From: Amyelois transitella
Lineage: Eukaryota > Arthropoda > Insecta > Lepidoptera > Pyralidae
Direction: 5' to 3'
NCBI RefSeq assembly: GCF_032362555.1
Contig: NC_083524.1
Coordinates: 5,628,001-5,692,000, forward strand
DNA length: 64,000 nt
A program made the translations under genes and the position numbers. Below the pieces are notes generated by a model that had not been told where the DNA came from, did not search any database, and worked only from the letters and a program-made list of their open reading frames with translations. This document shows, piece after piece, positions 13,201-25,000 of this stretch (position 1 is the first letter of the stretch; every line of letters starts with the position of its first letter).

Positions 13201-16200
13201 ATATTAAAATAAACAATCCAAGTTGACCTGATTCTTTTCCAAAGCAGAAATAAAATTCTATGAATGATACATACGGATGAGGGAATAAATATATAGATAA
13301 CTAGAGGCCGCCCGCGACTTCGTCCGCATGGAAACCCTATCAATCCCGCGGGAACTCTGGGATAAAAAGTAGCCTATGTGTTATTCTGGGTCTTCAGCTA
13401 CCTACATACCAAATTTCATGGTAATCGGTTCAGTAGTTTTTGCGTGAAAGAGTAACAAACATCCATACATCCATACAAACTTTCGCCTTTATAATAGTAG
13501 TAGGATTTTAGCAAAGTTCCGCTGGTCTATTACGTAAAACCTTCTGCTAACTAGACATCTAGACCGGCAGAAATAGAATAATTGCCTGAGCGAGCTAAAT
13601 TAACTAATTTGTACCCATGGGCAAGTTGCTTGGTAAGAATATAGACTAATAGCAGTTAATTGAAGATATCAGAGAAATCAAAGATACATATATCCGCTAT
13701 AGCTATTACACATACAGATGAGAAAACATAGATAGTACTGCAAAAAATGTCGGCTTCGGATTTCTACAGACAGTCAGGTAACTTCTTACGTAGGTTGGTA
13801 ACAACGGTTCTTGATCTGCGCAATTTAAGTTAGAAGCTAGAGAACTATATTGCGCAAAAGCACTTGTTTTTCTAAAAAAGTGTTCTGATACTTAGGTATT
13901 GTTTCCTTATAATAACTTCTTACAACATAGCAACATTATAACATTAAAAATAGTTATAGTACATAATATAAAACTGAGGAAAGATGAGGAAGTAAATGCA
14001 AAGGACAACTTGCAAATATCAATGTCAAGATAAAAATATAGCTAGTCTTGACCTTGGAGAACAAAACATAACTAAAACAAATAACAAAGTCGGCCAACCT
14101 ACCACCACCTACTTCTATTGAATCTAGAGGCTAAATTAATTAGCCAAACATTTAGAATAGCCATATTAACTATAATAAAAGGGTGTTGCTTAGATCTGAG
14201 TAGGTACCACATTTTTTATATCTATCAGTTAAAATAAATTAGGTACAAACTTTTTTGAGAAGATATCTTCATTTACGAGTAAGTAAACAACGTTTTGATT
14301 TACATCTCACTATAATTTTGGGAATAGTTTTTCAGTATCCAACATACATACATAACCCTCTTGAATACACATTTAAAAATATATACAAGAATTGAGGAAC
14401 GATGTCTTTGATGTGTTTTATGAGCCATGTGTTTAACAAACCAAACCAGCTTGTAAGAAAAAAATAAAATTTATGTCTTCGCTGTATTGTTTTAAATACC
14501 TGACATATCCTTGAACTCAATTCAGTAATATTCCGTAAAGTGTATCTAAATTCACATTCACGCAATACTTTTAAACGGTCACCCTGTCAGCAGACTGCAG
14601 TGTGATAGCGAATATTTGTTAGAATAAAATATTATTATAGGATCACTACTTATTTGGCCGGAAAAAATGTCGGAAAGCTGACCCAAGCCAGGGCCCGAAG
14701 CATTGCGGCGGAGGGTGTAAATGGAAACACGCAAAGATGAGAGTGAGATTGGGCACTTTTTGGATCTCAATAAAATGTCTGGTGGTCTTCCAGTCTTTTT
14801 AAGATTGTTGGCTCTATTTAGCCCTAAGATATGCTAACTTGTAACCAAGCCATTGTTTACAACAAGCACTTGCACTGATATTTGTTTTAGTTTTGTGTTT
14901 CTAAGGTAATTCTCATACCAATTTAAACATTGGTGAAAAATTACATCTCTAAACAAAAAACTGTCCGAGACATATAATTTTTGAAATGGACATTCCCATC
15001 ACACATTGAATTACATAAAATAACTACGGCATCAAAATTGAAACTGGAAATTCATATTCAATAATATTTATTTTATCATATTATTGACTAATTTATATGT
15101 TTATAGCACTTTGTCACAATAGCTATTCAATTATTTTCCTTAGTCACCTCACGTGTATCGTAATCTAAAACTTGGCGATAAGCCGTCTGACAAATATGTA
15201 TAATACGTAATAGCCACTTTCAAGGTAATCCCTTCATCATCCCTGTATTATCATTTTTTTTAATGTAATTGTAAATGTATTATTTTGGGAACCTGAAAGT
15301 ATAGAATGAAAGTTTATTTTTATAATATAGGTAAGTATTTCAAGTTTTAATTTAATGATTCATAATATTTGGGTGAACGTCCCATTTTTCCGACCATGAG
15401 GAACTCAACGGCACTAAGTAGGTGGGATATACGAATCATTATTCGCTCGCGTGCGAATCGGACCCTAAATTAACACACTCAAACGATACGAAAGCGCTAC
15501 TCTGCATAAAGGCTTCTGTAAAGTATGTTTCCGAGGGCCAAGACCAATGAAATAGCTATTCAACTCATACAGAAACTATTAGACAGACAGGGCTGATATT
15601 TAAAAAAAGTTTGAAAGAACTTAGAACAATCGCAATACAGCCAAAAACCAAATGTAGGTACTGTTTGTAATGTTTTGTTTTAGCCCGCGACTTCGTTTAC
15701 TAGAAAAATTCATTGACAATCTTTCATCCCCTCTATAAACCCTTCCTCTTTTATTTTGCAATAAAATTTTTGCCTTTGTCCTTCCCCAGGATCAACTGTA
15801 TCTCTTTATACTCGTATTTTAAATTTCATCAAAATCCGTACAATTGTTTAGGCGTGAAAGCGTAACAGAGAGACAAGAGTTACTTTCGCATTTATTGTAT
15901 TAGTAGGAAAGTATCTTTTTAACTGCTTATTGAAAATATTGCTCACTACTAAATCTCACTAGACTATTTAACTTTATTATCTCGGTAACATACCGTCACA
16001 TGTTTGCGCAACGCATCCATGCACTAAATGCAATACACGCATATTAGATCACGTGCATTGAATACCGCTCGCCAATATTGAATCTTATGCCTTTGTAATA
16101 AACAAAAAAATTATATGTAGACGACGATAGGCCTATTGGCTCTACTAAAGCTATTTATATAGGGACCTAGTGTCCATAAAATCTGATCTAGCTCACGTGA

Positions 16201-19200
16201 GGAAAGCGAAGTGTGGATGCACTAGGATGGTTGGACTTGCGTCATGGCTAAGGAAATTCACGCCGCTACATAAATCTGATAACGGATGATAAAGAATGAT
16301 AAACTTATTGACATAGATATCAGTGAGTATTTTTTTACAATAAAATTTATGTTTATGATATACTTACTCAAAGAAATATTATATCTTTGTATACTGGATA
16401 ATTAGATACTGGATATCAAAAGGAAATCTATCCAATAACTTAGATAAAAAAAACTAATACGTCACCAAAAATAATTGACCTATGGGATACGTTTCCAATT
16501 CGTTCTACAGTATATATACAAAACAACTGTTGATATCAAAGCGAAGGTTACATTAAAAATAATTATTAGCTAATAGTCCCATGGTTACATCCTCACTACT
16601 CTGGAGTAGCCTGGAGTATTACACCCTTGACCATAAATCACGAATTGGGTAAGTCAGGTTTCTACACGAAGCGCATCCCATCTGACCTCCGTAACCTACG
16701 CGGTTGCCTAGATGTTCGCGTTTCCCCACGATGATTTCCCTTACCGCAAGAGCATCAATTATGTACATAACTTTTTGAACCTATGCCTTTATGCGTTTTG
16801 CAGAGAAAGTACTTTGTGGATTTCGTTCAATCCCTCGTGCCATGGGAATGGGAAAAAGTTCGAAATTGGCAATGGACAAATTAATTTGGCACGTTTTTGT
16901 TCTACCTATGTGCTTTATCAAGTTTATCGCAGTGATGATAAAAAAACAACGTGAATACCTTGTGATAAGGATAACTAATTATGGAGGTTGTTTATCCTAC
17001 ATCAAAAACAACGGAGATATTTCGCTTATAGGTCATTCTAATTATAGTTTCCAAATGTGTATGGATGTTGTAAGACAGTGTGACAACAGCTAAGTAAAGG
17101 ATAAAGACGTCATTAAATGTATGCATTATGAAATATCTAAAAAAAACTGACAATCCCTAACAATAGCAAGTTCTTATTGGATTTGGTTCAATATCTATTC
17201 TTAAACATGTCTATATTTAAGGGCATATTTGAACTGAAATAAGAAAATAATTTGTTTTTAATAAGTTTATTGCATAATCATATTTGAATACCACCAAAAC
17301 AAGAAATCAACAAATCTGCACAACAAAGAAAGCGTTTTTAACACCATAATGCAATTAAATTTTACTTCACAATTTTTTTTTATTTTTTAATCTAATTATA
17401 ACTATTTTTAAACAATAAATCATAGCATAGCCAGTAGTTGAAATTATACTCCTTGAATTTTGTGCCCAATAAAGTTTACAAACATTTGAGGGTACTCTTC
17501 ATTAGATTTTTGTCATTAACAAATTCATATTTTTTCCAAAAATTGTATAATTTTAACAATTTACGGCCAAAAATAAATATAAACTAAATTGGAAACTATT
17601 ATAAAAATTAATATTTTTTTTATATTGTCTTTCTTCATCAGTCCAATCCTGACTTGATATGCTAGAATGCTGCATTTTGTTCATCATCTCCCTATAGATC
17701 TTCTTTAGAAAGCAGTATTTTAAACACCTTATATTTATGTACTTTTTACAATAACTGTTACAATTTATTTTTAGACATTGTCTTTACAATATTTTATGAG
17801 ATTTACTATATTTATTTTCTTACATTATTCCCTCAATTTCACTTCCTTCAAACTAACATTATCTGAAATCAGAAAAATTCTTCAAAACCCATAGAGCTCA
17901 ATATGTTTAATACACCACAAATCCTTTTTTTTTTTTATTTCTGTCTCATAAAATCTTTACACATATGAACACTTACAACAATTTAGAATATACTTTGAAT
18001 TAATTCTCTATATGCAGACCACTTATTTATATTGGAAATTGTGTGATTAAGCCCTGATTGCAGAAATAGCTGGTATATGGAATGTAAGTTTGACAAATAC
18101 CTGAACAAAAATAAAGCTATTAAACCCGTTACAACAATATAATAGCATTATAAACTACTCTAATGTTAAAAAAATACTTCCGAAAATAAGATTTAAAATA
18201 AATCAAACAAAATATTATATTTACATAGTCATAATTTTAAAAGATTTTGTTATATAAGCTTAAGAGAAAGCAAAATAAATGTCACAAAACAAATGATATC
18301 TTGCACAACACATACAAAACTGTTATGTAACTGAAATGTGTTGGTGTATAATGTGATCATAATGGAAGAAAGTTTTGGAAGAACATTAAAGCAATGAATT
18401 GTGGTCTGGCTTGCCTTAACACTGCTCTTACAACTTAGTGCAAGAAAATATAATTGTTAAAATTAAGTACAAAACTAATATTGAACTTCAAGTGATTCTA
18501 AAGTGCAGGAGTGAGTGCAAGATTATAGTAATATAAGAACCTAAAATAATTTCACTACTATTTTACAACAATATAAATAAAGTTTTAGCCCCAATCAGAA
18601 TGTGATTACCACAGATAACAAATTTTGAACAAAGCCTAACAAAATGACAAATAATCAACCTGATGATTAAAAACTTTACAAAATTTGTTAAAACCACATG
18701 TTAAAAAATATAAAGTGTAACTGTTTTGTAATCTACTTATATTTTATCTATGGCCTACTATCACATTTGGTATGGGGGAGGCTAGAATGCAATTGATGAT
18801 GGAGGCATAGAGCATTCACCAACTGTAACTCTGTATGATGCCAATTCACTGATACCATGGTAATGTACGAATGCAGCCACTATGACCAGCACATGGAATA
18901 TTTGGTGAGACTGGAACCAGATGTCACATTTACCAGGGAACCATCGCTCAGGTACTCTCAGAGCATAGAACATTGCACCTAATATGTATAGAAGGCCCAT
19001 AAGAACTAACCATCCCAGAGATGCCTTGCTGACTTGGCTAAACCAGCCCTCGGTGATGCCATAGTGGATAGCAGGCACTATACCTGACAGACCAAAACCC
19101 ATGAACACTCCCGCTCGGAGAGGTCGAAGTCGAGGTTCCGAAAACCTGTCCCAAAGAGACACTATGATAGACAATATTCCTAACACAACCACTACAGATA

Positions 19201-21785
19201 AGTAAATTATTTTAGGTCTGTAATGGCAGTAGAAACTATAATACAGCCATGGAACAAAAGACCCCATGATTAAGAGGGCTATTCCACAATAATCTAATTT
19301 AGAAAATAATTTACCAACCATCTCCGAGTGGCAGTAAAGGGTATGATAAGCAAACGAAAAGCCTAAACAGACAATTGCTCCCACAAAAAACACTCCAAAG
19401 ATTACTTTTTCCTGCATCTGAATTTCAATGGAAGGACGGGTGAGGAAATATATAGCCACACCAATAAAAGCAACACAACCCAACAGATGGGTCCAGATGT
19501 TTCCAGTTTCAGTGTGAATACGAAATATGGAAGCGAAGCAAGCACTGAATGATGGTAATGGAGGGCGATGTCCTTTATGTAAATAGTCGTTGTCTTGAAG
19601 CCATCGTGGCAGGTGTCTGAAGTGGCATACATTCCATGAGGCCTCCCAAACTTTGCGAACAAATTCCTCAGCCTGCTCCGCGGCGTTGTGCGCCAATGCT
19701 CCAAGATCTATCTCGTCGGAGAGCACACCAGCCTTCAAAACTTCGGCCATTTCAGCGTCAAGAAGATGCTGATCCTCTGGCGTAGAGGGTAAAGGGCAGC
19801 CTTCTTCCTCCTCCGCCAGCACTTCGTCGAGCTCGTCCATTTGAGAGGCGAGACTCTCGCCCTCGGGGTCCCATCCTTGACGACGACGGAGTCCGTCCGA
19901 AGACGCACTCACGGAATCGGAATCCATTTCCCACATGATTGAATACTGCAGTCACGACTTACGGCGACGAACGGATGCCGCATCGACCGTCAATCGGCCA
20001 ACGCGACTATTTATGACACCACACAGTTATTCCAAAGAATCCAGTTACGTCACAAAATAGAATCACATGCGATCTTTTGTTTCGGGTATTTTCTACATCA
20101 CAGAGTTTTATATAGGACAAGCATTCGAAAGTTTTACATTTAATTTAATCAACGAAACAGAGATTACACAGTGCTAAACAAATCAATTATAAACAGCTGC
20201 GAAATAAACGTATGCGTCCGCCATTCACGTCTGACTACGTAAAAAAAACTGAAATTATCAAACACCATCCGTCCATTTTCCAACTACGACTACGTCAGCA
20301 TATTGCTATCCCGTTCATACATACGTGACCTAAAATGCTTTTCTCCCTCTTACCCAAAGCTCTTGCCAAGTTGTAGAGCGTAGAACAAAAATGTAATGAA
20401 ATCAGTCGATCGATTACAATATTTTTTATAAGCAAATATTTATTTCAGTATTTGGTACTAAATCAGACTTCGCTCCTACGAAAGAAAGTAAGAAATTAAG
20501 GTGTTATTAATATGCTTGTTTTAAATTATATAGTGACAGGGAGAGAAAAAATTGTTAAGAAAGTTTGCGCCATGTGAAGACATACATACATTTATATTAT
20601 CCAGATCTTTATCCGGGTTAGATACAGCCAATAGTCTCTAAAAGACTTAAAGGCCCGTGGGCCTAAAGTGGAATTGAGACATTCTTACATGAATACACAT
20701 AGCCACGTCTATATCGTCATAGTGCCGTGTGGTTCCAGGCACCAATAAAATAAAGAATAGGACCACTCCATCTCTTTCCCATGGAAGGTGACTAAGGGAT
20801 AGGGTTACAAACTTGGGATTCTTTTTTAGGCGATGGGCTAGCAACCTGTCACTATTTGAATCTCAATTCTATCATAAAGCCAAATAGCTTAACATGGCCA
20901 TTCAGTCTTTTCATGACTGTTGGCTCTGTCTACCCCGCGAGGGATATAGACGTGACCATATGTATGTATGGAGATAATGAATGATAGCACGTTTATTAAG
21001 CAATAGCCTCGCCTTGTAGCGAGTATAAATGGGAAAACATCAAAAGCATTGATCAAATCGCTAATAAGTATTCGTCTCTGTCACTCCAGGAATCCATATT
21101 CGCACTAATAAAACACAGAAAACATATTTCAAAAGAAACATTCAGTTTCAAAAGTTACTGTAAAAATAATTTGGGTACTAATTAAAAATAATATTTTATG
21201 TAATGGCCATTTTAAGTTTAGATATTCATAGTGAAGAATTAAAAAATCCATTCTCAATTTTTCTTGCTGCTTATATAAATAAGCAATTAAGTTTGATGTA
21301 TGTTCTGTAAATCGCAAAAAGAAAAAGCTGAACAACTTTCCATAAGTAGTTCCAAGAACACACACGGCAATATCAGTACAATCAACGCCAAAAATTAGCA
21401 AAAATCATTAGGGAGTTATTTTTACACCTTAATAGTCAGTAAGTCAATAATACATGTTATAAAACATAAGATGTCATGGTTTCCATGTCATCTTTAGTAT
21501 ATGATTTGTAAACGATTGTCGATTAAAATTACTTTCCGATTGAAGATCGTAACTACTAAATCTATGGCTACTCTCTGTCAAAAAATGCTTTTACCTGATT
21601 GGCCTAACTTGTAAACAACTGTCAATAACTAACCAATCACGGCTTTAGAAAAGCTGCCAATAATATTTAGGAAAATATTGAATCATAACCTAAAAGAGTA
21701 ATTTTATCACCAGAAATCTAATGAAGTGTCAGTACTTCCATATAAATCATTAATAATAAATAAAATTTACTTACTTCTTAAACAT
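1289..21785 (-). CDS. MCTS1: MCTS1, translation re-initiation factor (3' end outside window)
   Basis: Partner of DENR in the cytoplasm. The pair acts on post-termination 40S subunits to allow re-initiation after upstream ORFs (family knowledge). Coding exons on the minus strand: 21785-21775 (11 nt, encoding MFK plus two bases), 4413-4261, 3224-3124 and 1490-1289. All have GT-AG borders and the phases join correctly. They give 155 codons plus 2 nt of a protein that is about 181 aa in vertebrates. Exon 2 carries the N-terminal domain (FDEKE, LPKKD). Exon 3 has CHDHIEI and [11 protein letters not shown]. Exon 4 holds the PUA domain with [20 protein letters not shown]. The final ~26 residues (usually EKVNKG...GLW) are not seen and must lie left of base 1. 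The 11-nt first exon is placed by its good start context (AGCACCATG), donor GTAAGT and correct phase. It is the least certain part, because it makes intron 1 17.4 kb long. Confidence 0.88.
3315..3550 (-). repeat. Family-C repeat
   Basis: On the minus strand it carries GGAGAGGAGCCCGGGG, then TTGGGTATGTCAGGTTTTTA, like the copies at 1100 and 16605. It lies in MCTS1 intron 2/3 sequence. The open frames over it are not coding. Confidence 0.45.
6405..6431. promoter_or_regulatory. Inverted pair of TGACGTCA palindromes
   Basis: TGACGTCA occurs at 6405-6412 and 6424-6431 inside a hairpin (TGACGTCACAA, short loop, TTGTGACGTCA). TGACGTCA is the consensus CRE/ATF site. It may equally be part of a mobile-element end. 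Confidence 0.4.
8917..9003 (+). repeat. Family-B repeat
   Basis: CATACATACATAAAATCACG, then CCTCTTTCCCGGAGGGGTAG, then GCAGAGACTAC and CACTTGCCACGATC. The same order recurs at 22060-22165 and 50608-50692, and inverted at 29512-29590 and 32397-32470. Confidence 0.65.
13298..13504 (+). repeat. Retroelement 3' tail (RTE/SINE-like)
   Basis: Carries the lepidopteran tail signatures CGCGACTTCGTCCGCATGG, AAAAAGTAGCCTATGTG, TAATCGGTTCAGTAGTTTTT and ACTTTCGCCTTTATAATA in order. Confidence 0.6.
15678..15915 (+). repeat. Degenerate retroelement 3' tail
   Basis: Begins AGCCCGCGACTTCGTTTAC and ends TTTCGCATTTATTGTATTAG, a weaker version of the 13298 element. Confidence 0.5.
16605..16730 (+). repeat. Family-C repeat fragment
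   Basis: Contains TTGGGTAAGTCAGGTTTCTA and ATCCCATCTGACCTCCGTAA, like the copies at 1100 and 3315. Confidence 0.45.
17245..18781 (-). other. Probable long 3'UTR of AdipoR
   Basis: About 1.5 kb downstream of the AdipoR stop. It is very AT-rich and free of the short repeats that fill the neighbouring intron. No ORF is recognisable. An AATAAA on the minus strand at 17271-17266 is a plausible end point, and other AATAAA-like sites occur nearer the stop. The boundaries are inferred. Confidence 0.45.
18782..19936 (-). CDS. AdipoR: Adiponectin receptor-like 7-TM protein (AdipoR), intronless
   Basis: A 384-aa member of the PAQR family, seven-helix receptors with an intrinsic zinc-dependent hydrolase (ceramidase-like) site. 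In insects it is linked to lipid and insulin-axis control (family knowledge). The first ~110 residues are acidic and probably cytoplasmic; the helical core runs from about 145 to 368. Zinc-site residues are all present: S194-x3-H198, D215, and H344-x3-H348. The length is close to the human 375 aa. The whole CDS is one exon, with start MWEMDSD and a second in-frame Met at position 4. It lies inside MCTS1 intron 1 on the same strand. The AT-rich, repeat-poor stretch down to about 17266, where an AATAAA occurs on the minus strand, is probably its 3'UTR. Identity is secure; the absence of introns in this gene is notable. Confidence 0.95.
   Translation of the reverse strand: MWEMDSDSVSASSDGLRRRQGWDPEGESLASQMDELDEVLAEEEEGCPLPSTPEDQHLLDAEMAEVLKAGVLSDEIDLGALAHNAAEQAEEFVRKVWEASWNVCHFRHLPRWLQDNDYLHKGHRPPLPSFSACFASIFRIHTETGNIWTHLLGCVAFIGVAIYFLTRPSIEIQMQEKVIFGVFFVGAIVCLGFSFAYHTLYCHSEMVGKLFSKLDYCGIALLIMGSFVPWLYYSFYCHYRPKIIYLSVVVVLGILSIIVSLWDRFSEPRLRPLRAGVFMGFGLSGIVPAIHYGITEGWFSQVSKASLGWLVLMGLLYILGAMFYALRVPERWFPGKCDIWFQSHQIFHVLVIVAAFVHYHGISELASYRVTVGECSMPPSSIAF
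20723..20971 (+). repeat. Family-A repeat, near full length
   Basis: Head GCCGTGTGGTTCCAGGCACC, middle GGCGATGGGCTAGCAACCTG, tail GACTGTTGGCTCTGTCTACC, ending in a TATG tetranucleotide run. It sits in MCTS1 intron 1 upstream of AdipoR. One of more than 20 copies in the window. Confidence 0.8.
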
Positions 21786-23115
21786 GGTGCTTTCGACTTG
21801 GGATGAATAAATTGTTTCACTCACAAAAATATCCACTAGAGATAGATCGCGATTCGCGACTTGACAATTTGTAATTTCATGGAGGAATTTGTTATGTCAT
21901 TGTCAAACAAACTCAAGAATAGTGCTGCCGTGCTGCCAACTTCAATGATTACACTAGCTTAAATCTTTAAAATAGATAAATTGCTAAGATTTCTAAGTTT
22001 CCTTAACTAATGTATTTCCTTTCCTGCATTCCTCTCCATTAAAACAAATTTATATACATAAATCACGCTTCTTTTCCGAATGGGTGGGTTGGTAGAGACT
22101 ACATCTTTCCACTTGCACGATCCCTGCATATGTACTTCTTTCGCTTCATTCATACAATTTCAGTCAGTTTCGGGTACACTTGACCTGACTTTACGGAGAA
22201 GTTCTAATTTTGCAACTCACTATTTAAATCTCGAATCTTTCACAGAACCATGTAGCTGAATGTGGCCTTTCAGTCTTTTCCAGACTGTTGGCTCTGCCTA
22301 CCCCTCAAGGGATCAAGACGTGATTATGTGTATTCTTCTTTTTCTTAAATTTAAGAGCTAACTCTTATTGGTGGAGATAAGTGGAGCATCCTCGATTCAT
22401 CTATGTATTATTATAGGTACGAGTATGTATAATGTATATATTTCCAGAAATAAATACAAACTACGTTACTATTGAAGATTTTGTTTGATTGACTTTGACT
22501 TTGCAAAGATTTTTATTTTTTATAAAATTGTAAATATCTAATAACGACTAAAACTACTTTGTTGCCCCACGATGAATTTTTGTGTTTGTGGGCATCAAAA
22601 TCGGTCAACTTAGAAAATTATTAATTTATCAATATAGGTACAAACATATTAAATGTATAATATTTTGATTTCAAGTTGATTTGTAGACCTCACTCGCTTC
22701 GCTCGGTCGGTCAATCTAGGCTATAACACCTAAGAATCAATATTGTTGTAATTTCTAAGAAGCAAGCTTGCAAGTATTTAGGGCGAAATTATGGTGTACG
22801 TAGTTGAACATAAAAGCCATGGCTCAAGACTAACTCAAAACGCATAAGTAAATGCGCACCATCCTTAATCAAATTTCTAACAAGCTTGGCCATTGAAATA
22901 AAATGAGCGCGGTTAACAGTTATAGGCAGTTGGTAACACTTTTCATAAATCAAATCAACTTTATTCAACAAAACGTCAACGTCAATCATTCAAGTCAACC
23001 CCACATGGGGTAGGTAAGTAACTCAGAGATTCACGATGTGTTTTACATATTATTAGTTTGAATTCGGTAGAAAATTAATGATATTAAAACAACGGACGAA
23101 AAGTAAAGTTCTGCA
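21786..23115. promoter_or_regulatory. Divergent intergenic region between MCTS1 and WDR18
   Basis: A 1.3-kb head-to-head spacer that must hold the promoters of MCTS1 (left, minus) and WDR18 (right, plus). A family-B fragment (22060-22165) followed by a family-A 3' end (22236-22335) sits in the middle. I saw no clear TATA box or motif cluster. Confidence 0.5.
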
Positions 23116-24450
23116 ATGTCTTCGCTATTTGAAGTTTTGGTGACTTGTGATTCGAACAACACATTGTGGACATGCTGTGTCTGGGATCCACATACCGGTT
23201 GCAGTCTGATGACATACAAAAGCGGCGGTACAGCTGAAACTAGAACATTGTCTTTCATCGGCACCGACTACATAGCGGCTGTTGAAAAAACTAAACCAGT
23301 GCTGCATATTTGGCCGCTAAATTCTCACCAAACTGTTCAAGGAATGCGCTTCATCTTGCCAGGCAAGGCGAGCGCTTTGGCAATCACTCGCGATGGTTCT
23401 TACTTAGCTGCTGGCATCGATGAGAAAATTTATTTATGGCAAATTGCATCTGGAAACTTGTTGACAATAATCAATCGTCATTATCAAAAGGTTGTTGTTT
23501 TGAAGTTTACACCTGATGGAAGATTCTTCGTGTCGGCGGCTGAAGATGGAATGGTGATGGTGTGGTCTTTAGCTGCTGTATCTGCTCATCCTGAAATTGA
23601 ACATGTGTCCCAAGCAATGGCTGGACAGCATGACCCTGTTTACATATTCTCTGACCATTCCTTACCAGTAACAGATTTGTGTATTAGCAAAACAGGAATG
23701 CATGGAAGATTGTGTACTGTATCTATTGACAGAACATGTAAAATCTATGACTTGTCAAATGGTGAAATATTACTAAACTTGGTGTTTGATGTGCCACTAA
23801 CTTCAGTTGTTTTGGATGTGTTAGAATTAAATATATTTGTTGGCACAACTGAAGGCAAAATACATCAGTTTAGTTTAACCAATCCTCCGAGAAGTAGAGA
23901 CATTCTTTTGAATGTTGACAAAGATTGTCCCACTCTGGCTGGCCATACAAAAGTAGTTACATGCTTATCAGTGTCCTTAGATGGAGAAACCTTAATGTCC
24001 GGGTCGAATGATGAACAAGTTATCCTGTGGCATTTAAGGAGTAGACAAATAATTAGAACTATACGTCATAAAGGACCTATTACAAATGCTTTTTTTACTG
24101 TTAACTATCCAGCTATTCATAAACAAGATTTTTCTCCAAGTATTGTCTTACATAGTCTTGAAAGAACTTTAGAAAAAGATTTAGATGAAGTTTCGGAAAT
24201 TGAAGTCATATGTAATAAAAAAATATCATTCTGGCCTGATATCCAAGAAGATGATTCTATACAACCATCTAAAGAATTAGAGGGTGAATACAGACAGAAG
24301 GCACTGATATTGAAAGAGGAATTGGATAACCTAAAGAAAATAAATGCAAATTTGTATGCATTTTCAATACAAAGAGCACTGAATTCTACCCCTAGTAACA
24401 ATCATCAGGTTATTGATAGAGGCTCCAGCAAAAAAAAGAAGAAAAAATAA
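23116..24450 (+). CDS. WDR18: WDR18 (Ipi3-like) WD40 protein, intronless
   Basis: A 444-aa WD40 protein. WDR18/Ipi3 works in the PELP1-TEX10-WDR18 (Rix1/rixosome) complex in the nucleolus and nucleoplasm, in ITS2 processing and 60S maturation (family knowledge). Family signatures seen: N-terminal LWTCCVWDPHTG, KIYLWQIASGNLL, RHYQKVVVLKFTPDGRFF, GHTKVVTCLSVSLDGETLMSGSND in the last well-formed blade (about residues 280-300), and a C-terminal coiled segment LKKINANLYAFS like the human end. The protein ends in six lysines, probably a nucleolar targeting signal. Two AATAAA signals follow within 70 bp, the first at 24455-24460. The gene is uninterrupted, unlike the multi-exon vertebrate gene. The start lies at TCTGCAATG and matches the family's N terminus. 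Confidence 0.93.
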   Translation: MSSLFEVLVTCDSNNTLWTCCVWDPHTGCSLMTYKSGGTAETRTLSFIGTDYIAAVEKTKPVLHIWPLNSHQTVQGMRFILPGKASALAITRDGSYLAAGIDEKIYLWQIASGNLLTIINRHYQKVVVLKFTPDGRFFVSAAEDGMVMVWSLAAVSAHPEIEHVSQAMAGQHDPVYIFSDHSLPVTDLCISKTGMHGRLCTVSIDRTCKIYDLSNGEILLNLVFDVPLTSVVLDVLELNIFVGTTEGKIHQFSLTNPPRSRDILLNVDKDCPTLAGHTKVVTCLSVSLDGETLMSGSNDEQVILWHLRSRQIIRTIRHKGPITNAFFTVNYPAIHKQDFSPSIVLHSLERTLEKDLDEVSEIEVICNKKISFWPDIQEDDSIQPSKELEGEYRQKALILKEELDNLKKINANLYAFSIQRALNSTPSNNHQVIDRGSSKKKKKK

Positions 24451-24872
24451 TTTTAATAAAATTGTATGTATTGATTTAAAAGTTCATTTTTGTTTTTTAT
24501 TAATTCAATATTTAATAAATGGTCTTTAAAAATCAATAAAATCAATATCATCAAAAAGAAATATCACAAAAAGTATGCATATATTGTATCGTAAGTATGA
24601 AGGTATCCTATACAAGTCTTCAAAAAAGCCACAAAGCCTCCTTTTTGTATGATTATAGTCCCCGTCGTGAATTAATTTAGCTAATAGTCACCCCTGAAAA
24701 TAATTAAATAGCTTTAAGTAAGTAGGTACCTATAGCTATTAAAAACCGGAATGACTTCCATAACCTTATCGCGACCTATTTGGATCAATTTATGTTCCGA
24801 GTATGTACTAGATCGGTGTACCTATTTAGTAAATGTTTCTACAGTAGCGTTGTATGTAGTATTGATAAGACA

Positions 24873-24976
24873 ATCGATAGTGGCGAGACTATCGATATTA
24901 TTGCAACTAGCTATCGATTATTTAAATCATCGATTGTTCTCAGATTTTGAAACTTCGTCCGAGCCCAGTTATCGAT
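24873..24976. promoter_or_regulatory. Cluster of five ATCGAT (DRE-like) motifs upstream of ANKLE2
   Basis: ATCGAT occurs at 24873, 24891, 24913, 24929 and 24971, several copies extended to ATCGATA or TATCGATA. TATCGATA is the DREF/BEAF element of insect housekeeping and proliferation genes (established in Drosophila). The cluster lies about 25-130 bp upstream of a TATA sequence (25001) and about 450-550 bp upstream of the ANKLE2 start codon. Confidence 0.6.
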
Positions 24977-25000
24977 AGCGACGGCGATTGTTGGGCTCCG

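Larger units (their letters stand above)
4414..17244. other. MCTS1 intron 1, repeat-bearing part without recognised genes
   Basis: About 12.8 kb in which no coding exon could be recognised on either strand. Open frames here are short, AT-driven and lack family motifs. The stretch holds fragments of retroelement tails (about 6830-6962, 8588-8790, 13298-13504 and 15678-15915), a family-B repeat (8917-9003), a paired TGACGTCA palindrome (6405-6431), a GAT microsatellite near 11530-11550 and a family-C fragment (16605-16730). Confidence 0.7.

Noticed and set aside
16712-17093. Overlapping 80- and 100-codon ORFs in MCTS1 intron 1
   Set aside because: No family resemblance, two overlapping frames of similar quality, and they begin beside a dispersed repeat.
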